Made by a program: the position numbers and the translations under genes. 54,806 nt of DNA from Novosphingobium capsulatum (lineage in GTDB: Bacteria > Pseudomonadota > Alphaproteobacteria > Sphingomonadales > Sphingomonadaceae), in the NCBI GenBank assembly GCA_015661825.1, contig DQVI01000075.1, forward strand, positions 1-54,806, written 5' to 3'. The notes under the pieces were generated by a model. It worked only from the letters and a program-made list of their open reading frames with translations, was not told the DNA's origin and did not search any database. Each line of letters begins with the position of its first letter. Position 1 is the first letter of the stretch. Positions 50,016 to 54,806 of this stretch are shown here, piece after piece.

Positions 50016-50189
50016 ATGATCGACAAGATAACCATCTTCGTGCCGCATATCCTGATGGCACTGGCGATCTGGAAGCTGCTCCATCGCGCCGATCTCGACG
50101 ATGATCCGGCCCTGCCCAACGAGCGCAAGCCCCTGATGGGCCAGCGCAGGCCCGCTCCCCCGCGCAGCAGCGGGCGCACCGATGCTTGA
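50016..50189 (+). CDS. Small protein before the ligase gene (57 aa)
   Basis: This short frame has an N-terminal hydrophobic segment (ITIFVPHILMALAIWKLL) and then a charged, Pro/Arg-rich tail (ALPNERKPLMGQRRPAPPRS). It looks like a small single-pass inner-membrane protein. It overlaps the ligase start by 8 bp (ATG at 50182, stop ending at 50189), which suggests translational coupling and a real gene. I do not recognise a family. Confidence 0.6.
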   Translation: MIDKITIFVPHILMALAIWKLLHRADLDDDPALPNERKPLMGQRRPAPPRSSGRTDA

Positions 50190-51558
50190 CCTGTTCTTCA
50201 CCGCCTTCTGCCTCGCGTTTCTGGCCGCGGGAACCAGGCGGCCGTTCCTGTTCGTGCTGGCCTATGCCTATATCGACATCGTTGCCCCGCAGAAGGTTTC
50301 GTGGGGGTTCCTCACCCATATCCCGATCTCGCTGATCGCATTCCTCTGCGCGATTCTGGGCTGGATGGTGAGCGAGGACAAGAGCGGCGTCCGCTTCACC
50401 TCGCGCCAGTTCGTGCTGCTCCTGCTGCTGATCTATTGCGGGCTGACCACGCAGACCGCCGACTTCCCGGCCGAAGCCGCGGCCAAGTGGGACTGGGTGT
50501 GGAAGGCGCTGGTCTTCGCGCTGTTCCTGCCGCTCACCTTGCGCACGCGCCTGCGGATCGAGGCGCTCACGCTGATCATGGTGCTCTCGGTCGGGGTGAT
50601 CGTGATCGGCGGGGGGATCAAGACGCTCAGCTCGGGCGGGGGCTATGGCGAACTGCGCCTGCTGGTCAACGACAACACCGGGCTCTACGAAAGCTCGATC
50701 ATCTCGACCGTGGCGATCAGCGTGATCCCGCTGGCGCTGTGGCTGGCCCAGTATGGCACGATCTTCAAACCCGACTGGAAAACCAAAGTCGTTGCCGCCG
50801 GTATCTGTTTCTCCTGCCTGCTGATGCCGGTGGGCACGCAGGCGCGCACCGGGCTGATCTGCGTGGGGGTTCTGGCGGTGATGATGCTGCGTTCGACCCG
50901 GCGCCCGATGCTCTATGTCGGCCTGCTCTGTGCCGGGGCGCTGGTGGCCGTGCCGCTGCTGCCCCACAGCTTTACCCAGCGCATGAGCACGATCGAGAAT
51001 CACAAGGCCGACCAGTCGGCCTCGACCCGCGTGGCGGTGTGGATGTGGACCATCGAATTTGCCAAGACCCACCCGTTTGGCGGCGGCTTCGATGCCTTCC
51101 GGCAAAACACCATCAGCTACGACACCGTGAAGACCGACAACGCGGGCTCCAACACCGCCTCGGTCGAGACCGAGCACAACGTGGAAAAGGGCCGCGCCTA
51201 TCACTCGGCCTATTTCGAGATGCTGGGCGAGCAGGGCTATCCGGGCCTCGCGCTGTGGCTGCTGCTCCACGTCATGGGCGTGTTCCAGATGGAAGTGATC
51301 CGCCGCCGCTATCGCAGGAACCCGCCCGAAGGCTTTGCCTGGGTCACGCCGCTGGCCGATGCGCTGCAACAGGCGCAACTGTGCTATCTGGTCGGCTCCA
51401 GCTTCGTGGGGATCGCGTTCCAGCCGTTCTGCTACATGCTGGTGGGCCTCCAGTGCGGGCTTTCGGCCTATATCGGGCGCGTGAGCCGCGCCGCGCCGGT
51501 ACCCTTTGTGGCGCGGCGCCCGGTCAACGCGCGCCCCGCCGGGGCCAACCGGCTGTGA
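50182..51558 (+). CDS. O-glycosylation/O-antigen ligase-like protein, exosortase-A-associated type
   Basis: This 458-aa protein has about ten hydrophobic helices. The N-terminus FLAAGTRRPFLFVLAYAYID and VAPQKVSWGFL match the DUF5935 region of ligases associated with exosortase A. The Wzy_C-like part shows GTQARTGLICVGVLAVMML, and the periplasmic loop shows FGGGFDAF and RAYHSAYFEMLGEQGYPGLA. It would transfer glycan to protein or lipid, or polymerise it. It overlaps the 57-aa ORF and is divergent from the matching GT4. The rest of an exosortase cluster is absent here. Confidence 0.87.
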   Translation: MLDLFFTAFCLAFLAAGTRRPFLFVLAYAYIDIVAPQKVSWGFLTHIPISLIAFLCAILGWMVSEDKSGVRFTSRQFVLLLLLIYCGLTTQTADFPAEAAAKWDWVWKALVFALFLPLTLRTRLRIEALTLIMVLSVGVIVIGGGIKTLSSGGGYGELRLLVNDNTGLYESSIISTVAISVIPLALWLAQYGTIFKPDWKTKVVAAGICFSCLLMPVGTQARTGLICVGVLAVMMLRSTRRPMLYVGLLCAGALVAVPLLPHSFTQRMSTIENHKADQSASTRVAVWMWTIEFAKTHPFGGGFDAFRQNTISYDTVKTDNAGSNTASVETEHNVEKGRAYHSAYFEMLGEQGYPGLALWLLLHVMGVFQMEVIRRRYRRNPPEGFAWVTPLADALQQAQLCYLVGSSFVGIAFQPFCYMLVGLQCGLSAYIGRVSRAAPVPFVARRPVNARPAGANRL

Positions 51559-51603
51559 CCGGCACACTTTGACAGCGCCTGCCGGGCGGCGCATGGGCAG
51601 ACG

Positions 51604-52863
51604 ATGACCTCGACGCCTGCCTTCATGTTCGACCCCGCCCGGTTTTCGCCCGCAACGTTCCTGCGCGATTTCTGGCAGAAACGCCCCGTGCTGATCCGCA
51701 ATCCGTGGGCGGCCTGGGCCAATCCGCTCGAACCCGACGAACTGGCCGGGCTCGCCTGCGAGGAAGGCGTCGAATCCCGCCTGATCACCGGCCCGCGCGA
51801 GGCGCTGCGCCTCGAAAACGGGCCCCTGCCCGAAGCCCGCTTCGCCAGCCTTGGCGCCGAACCGTGGACCCTGCTGGTCCAGGCGGTCGACCAGCAGGTG
51901 CCCGATGTCGCCGCGCTGATCGAACCCTTCCGCTTCGTGCCCGACTGGCGGATCGACGACGTGATGATCAGCTATGCCACCGACGGGGGCGGCGTGGGCC
52001 CGCACTACGACCAGTACGACGTGTTCCTGATCCAGGGGCTGGGCCGCCGCCGCTGGCGGGTAGGGCCGCGCTGCGACGCCTCCACGCCAACAGCCCCCCA
52101 TGCCGACTTGCGCCTGCTCGCCGATTTCGAGGCCGAGGGCGACTGGGTTCTGGAACCGGGCGACATTCTCTATATCCCGCCCGGCTTCGCCCACGATGGC
52201 GTGGCCGTGGGCACCGATTGCATGACCTATTCGATCGGCTTTCGCGCGCCTTCACGGGCCGAACTGATCGAAGGCTGGGCGATCCATTGCGCGCAGGCGC
52301 TGGGCGACGACGATCGCTACGCCGACCCCGATCTGGGGACGCCCGCCAATCCGCTTCAGGCCAATCCGGGCCAGATCACCCCCGCCGCGCTCGACCGGCT
52401 CCACGCCATGATGCGCGCGGCGCTCGATGATCGCGCGGCCTTCGCCCGCTGGTTCGGCAGCTTCACCAGCCTGCCCAAATATGCCGACACCGACCCGGCG
52501 GCGACCGACTGGCGCCCGGACATGCCCGCCGACCCGCTTGGCGTGCGCGAGGCGCTGGCGCTGGGCGTGCCCCTCGTGCGCAATCCGGCCAGCCGCTTCG
52601 TGTTCATCGAACCGGAAAGCTCAGCCACGGAAAGGGGCGCGGAACAGGGCATCGCGCTGTTCGTCGACGGACAGGAATTCCTCTGCGCCGAACCGCTCGC
52701 CCCCCTCGCCCGATCGCTGTGCGCGGCCAGCGCCTTCACCCTCGATCCCGCGCTGGCGCAGGCGCCGGGCGCCATCGCCCTGCTCGTCGCGCTGATCGAT
52801 CAGGGCAGCCTGACGTTCGATGAAGGCGACGACGAAGACGATCAGGAAGAGTGGGACGACTGA
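51604..52863 (+). CDS. JmjC/cupin ribosomal oxygenase (RoxA/YcfD-like)
   Basis: This 419-aa protein is of the type of 2-oxoglutarate and iron-dependent oxygenases that hydroxylate ribosomal protein L16 Arg in E. coli. The iron ligands are His and Asp in [14 protein letters not shown] near residue 131 and His in [10 protein letters not shown] near residue 196. The opening [25 protein letters not shown] is typical. The C-terminal dimerisation/winged-helix-like region ends in an acidic tail ([13 protein letters not shown]). It is 7 bases before rluE, and the two probably form one transcript serving translation. Confidence 0.87.
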   Translation: MTSTPAFMFDPARFSPATFLRDFWQKRPVLIRNPWAAWANPLEPDELAGLACEEGVESRLITGPREALRLENGPLPEARFASLGAEPWTLLVQAVDQQVPDVAALIEPFRFVPDWRIDDVMISYATDGGGVGPHYDQYDVFLIQGLGRRRWRVGPRCDASTPTAPHADLRLLADFEAEGDWVLEPGDILYIPPGFAHDGVAVGTDCMTYSIGFRAPSRAELIEGWAIHCAQALGDDDRYADPDLGTPANPLQANPGQITPAALDRLHAMMRAALDDRAAFARWFGSFTSLPKYADTDPAATDWRPDMPADPLGVREALALGVPLVRNPASRFVFIEPESSATERGAEQGIALFVDGQEFLCAEPLAPLARSLCAASAFTLDPALAQAPGAIALLVALIDQGSLTFDEGDDEDDQEEWDD

Positions 52864-52870
52864 CCCGGCC

Positions 52871-53413
52871 ATGGCCCTGATCGCCCTCAACAAGCCCTAC
52901 AACGTGCTCTGCCAATTCACCGACGAGAGCCAGGACCCCAAGCGCCCGACGCTGGCCGACTATGTGGACAGGCCCGGCGTCTATCCGGCCGGGCGGCTCG
53001 ACCGCGACAGCGAGGGGCTGCTCCTGCTGACCGACGACGGGCGGCTCCAGGCCCGCATCGCCCACCCGCGCTTCAAGGCCCCCAAGACCTACCTCGTGCA
53101 GGTCGAGGGCGAGCCCGACGCAGCCGCGCTCGATGCGCTGTCGCGCGGGGTGCGCCTCAACGACGGGATGACCCTGCCCGCGCGGGCCGAACGGATCGAT
53201 CCGCCCGCGCTCTGGCCGCGCGACCCGCCGGTGCGCTTTCGCAAGAGCGTGCCCGATTGCTGGATCAGCCTCACCCTGCGCGAGGGGCGCAACCGGCAGG
53301 TCCGCCGGATGACCGCCGCCGTCGGCCACCCGACCCTGCGCCTCGTGCGCTGGCAGATCGGAGACTGGACGCTCGACGGGCTGGCGCCGGGCGAATGGCG
53401 CGTGATCGGGTAA
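52871..53413 (+). CDS. rluE: 23S rRNA pseudouridine synthase RluE-type
   Basis: This 180-aa RsuA/RluB/E/F-family enzyme has the catalytic Asp in [19 protein letters not shown] near residue 45. It also has [12 protein letters not shown] and [20 protein letters not shown] near the C-terminus. It lacks an S4 domain, consistent with RluE. The ATG at 52871 begins the conserved strand [15 protein letters not shown]; earlier codons overlap the upstream gene. A short G/C hairpin (53430-53442) follows the stop. Confidence 0.9.
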   Translation: MALIALNKPYNVLCQFTDESQDPKRPTLADYVDRPGVYPAGRLDRDSEGLLLLTDDGRLQARIAHPRFKAPKTYLVQVEGEPDAAALDALSRGVRLNDGMTLPARAERIDPPALWPRDPPVRFRKSVPDCWISLTLREGRNRQVRRMTAAVGHPTLRLVRWQIGDWTLDGLAPGEWRVIG

Positions 53414-53441
53414 GGGAAAGCCGTTCGGGGGGGGCTGCCCC

Positions 53442-54581
53442 CTATGCTTGCGCTGACGTTTCGACCGGCACCGCAGCCCTCAGGCGCCCCGGCGCATAGG
53501 CTGCCGGGTCGAGACTGGCGGTCATTTCATCGGGCCCCTGCCCGAGCAGCAGTTGCGCGCCCAGACGCGCGGCGGCGGGTGCGGTCTGGATGCCGAAGCC
53601 GCCTTGCCCGGCAAACCAGAAGAAGCCCGGCACATCGGCATCGAAGCCATAGACCGGCGCGCGGTCGGGGGCAAAGCTGCGCAGGCCTGCCCAGCGCCGC
53701 TCGACCGCCTGTACCTGCCAGTCGACCACCCGGCTCATCCGGTCGATGGCGAGGGCCACGTCGTATTCCTCAGGCGCGGCATCGCAGGGCACGTCGGGCG
53801 TCTCGTCGTGGGGAGAGAGCCAGAGCCGGTCGCCCGAAGGCTTGAAATAGAACTCCCCGGCCAGATCGAACGTGAGCGGCAGGGTGGCCGGAACCGGCCC
53901 ATCGAGGCGCAACTGGACAATCGTGCGGCGCAGCGGCGCAATGCCCAGCCGCCTCGCCCCCGCCAGACCCGCCACCGTATCGGCCCAGGCCCCGGCGGCA
54001 TTGGCCACCAGCGCGGCGCGCACGCGCACGTCCTGCCCCGCCGTGCGCCAGCCGATCTCCCACAGGCCGCCCGCTTTTTCGATCCGGTCAACTTGCGCGC
54101 GCACCCGCAGCACGCTGCCCGCCTGCCGCGCACGGGCCAGATAGTGCTGGTGCAGCCCGGCCACGTCGATATCGGCGCAGCCCGGTTGCCAGACCGCCGC
54201 CGTCCATTCGGGCCGCAGGCCGGGAACCAGCGCGGCCATGGCCGCACGGTCGACCAGTTCGACATGGGCGCCCAGCCCCGCATAGTCGGCCACGAAGCGT
54301 TCCAGCCCGTCGCGTTCATGGGCGCGGCCAATCACCAGCGAGCCGCGTTCGTGCAGGAAGCCGTGTTCGGCCAGATAGGGCCCGGCAGCCAGCGTGAGCG
54401 GCACGACCGCAGGCCCGCCATAGACCTCGTCCCAGAAGGCGGCCGAACGCCCCGTGGTGTGATAGCCGGGGGTGTCCTCGGCCTCGATCAGCAGCACGCG
54501 GGCATGGGGGGCACATTCGGCAGCAAGGCTGGCGCCCGCCATGCCTGCGCCGATGATCGCGATGTCGAACTCTTCCATCAT
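53442..54581 (-). CDS. FAD-dependent oxidoreductase (DAO/glycine oxidase type)
   Basis: This 379-aa protein has the FAD-binding dinucleotide loop IAIIGAGMAGASLAAE at the N-terminus and HTTGRSAAFW near residue 42. VVNAAGAWAD-like residues (ALVANAAGAWADTVAG) are near 190, and a C-terminal FWFAGQGGFGIQTAPA block contacts the flavin. It belongs to the DAO family, which oxidises amino acids or related amines; the substrate cannot be assigned. ATG codons at 54581 and 54578 are adjacent and either could be used. It is convergent with rluE. Confidence 0.85.
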   Translation of the reverse strand: MMEEFDIAIIGAGMAGASLAAECAPHARVLLIEAEDTPGYHTTGRSAAFWDEVYGGPAVVPLTLAAGPYLAEHGFLHERGSLVIGRAHERDGLERFVADYAGLGAHVELVDRAAMAALVPGLRPEWTAAVWQPGCADIDVAGLHQHYLARARQAGSVLRVRAQVDRIEKAGGLWEIGWRTAGQDVRVRAALVANAAGAWADTVAGLAGARRLGIAPLRRTIVQLRLDGPVPATLPLTFDLAGEFYFKPSGDRLWLSPHDETPDVPCDAAPEEYDVALAIDRMSRVVDWQVQAVERRWAGLRSFAPDRAPVYGFDADVPGFFWFAGQGGFGIQTAPAAARLGAQLLLGQGPDEMTASLDPAAYAPGRLRAAVPVETSAQA

Positions 54582-54610
54582 GGGCTTCCCATCGACGCCC
54601 CATGATGCCG

Positions 54611-54805
54611 TCAGGCCTGCGGGGAAGCAAGCAGCGGCAGAGTCGGGGCCGGAACCGGTGTCGGGGCTTCCCGATTGAGGAATTCATCCATCGAAGCAAG
54701 GGCCCTGTCGCGCACGGGATCACATTCGCGCAGGATTTCGTGGCGTGCCTCGCGCCCCCAGGCCACCAGCCGGGCACGGGGCAGCCGCCGGGCCGCGCGC
54801 GCAAT
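54611..54805 (-). CDS. C-terminus of a lysophospholipase-like alpha/beta hydrolase (partial)
   Basis: Only the last 64 codons are in the window; the gene continues past the right end. The frame contains AWGREARHEILRECDPVRDR followed by ALASMDEFL. That is the C-terminal His block of PldB-type lysophospholipases: a catalytic His in RHE followed by a helix. It ends in a Pro-rich tail (TPVPAPTLPLLASPQA). A different, longer frame over the same bases is a shadow. It lies upstream of the FAD oxidoreductase on the same strand. Confidence 0.7.
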   Translation of the reverse strand: MARAARRLPRARLVAWGREARHEILRECDPVRDRALASMDEFLNREAPTPVPAPTLPLLASPQA

Positions 54806-54806
54806 C

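Noticed and set aside
54316..54804. A 162-codon minus-strand frame at the right end
   Set aside because: It overlaps the FAD oxidoreductase in another frame and has shadow-like composition. The true end of the neighbouring gene is the frame ending at 54611 with the hydrolase His block.

Overview
The window looks like chromosomal DNA of a GC-rich alphaproteobacterium, most likely a sphingomonad (Sphingomonas/Novosphingobium type). This is inferred from the gene content: a DUF3576 lipoprotein, an RHH_4 ribbon-helix-helix protein, the leuS-lptE-holA and rnd-lptC-lptA arrangements, gltBD, phaB and a sphingan-like exopolysaccharide (EPS) locus. I see no tRNA, rRNA, insertion sequence, integrase or CRISPR array.

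Layout. (1) 1-9.9 kb is mostly housekeeping: the ribonucleotide reductase small subunit, an acyltransferase, an RHH regulator-like protein, PhaB reductase, an exported possible beta-barrel protein, a DUF3576 lipoprotein and leuS-lptE-holA. (2) 9.9-32.3 kb is a large surface-polysaccharide locus. Plus-strand genes are a priming sugar transferase, a small secreted protein with a strong terminator, an O-antigen ligase/polymerase-like protein, a Tat-like exported beta-helix protein, an acyltransferase-SGNH protein, a second polymerase-like membrane protein and a GT4. Next comes a nonulosonate (sialic-acid-like) block: a minus-strand GT52/sialyltransferase-like gene, a CBS-NeuB-SAF-TIM-barrel fusion and a CMP-sugar synthetase. 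The locus ends on the minus strand with a UDP-glucuronate 4-epimerase-like protein, Wza-type export lipoprotein, Wzc-type tyrosine autokinase, an unknown anchored protein and a Wzx-type flippase. (3) 32.4-34.4 kb is rnd-lptC-lptA. (4) 34.7-38.3 kb is a mannose-nucleotide module: phosphomannomutase, ManC and ManA. (5) 38.4-46.5 kb is ung, an M24 peptidase, DUF2478, and gltD/gltB. (6) 46.7-51.6 kb holds a large acidic membrane protein, a GT4 and an O-glycosylation ligase resembling exosortase-A-associated families, and a new 57-codon ORF. (7) The end holds a RoxA-like oxygenase, RluE, an FAD oxidoreductase and the C-terminus of a lysophospholipase-like hydrolase.

How it may work together. The locus has the parts of a Wzx/Wzy-type pathway: priming transferase, glycosyltransferases, flippase, polymerase candidates, Wzc/Wza export and acyl decoration. 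The GT52-like transferase, NeuB fusion and NeuA indicate that a nonulosonic acid is activated with CMP and built into the polymer or another surface glycan. No NeuC-type epimerase or dehydratase/aminotransferase set is present here, so the six-carbon acceptor is unknown. The isomerase-like domain fused to NeuB is the most interesting feature.

Non-coding structure is also notable. There is a large near-perfect hairpin upstream of the NeuB fusion, a dispersed palindromic repeat with three copies, a gene-end terminator-like repeat with three copies, and several short perfect tandem duplications at gene ends.
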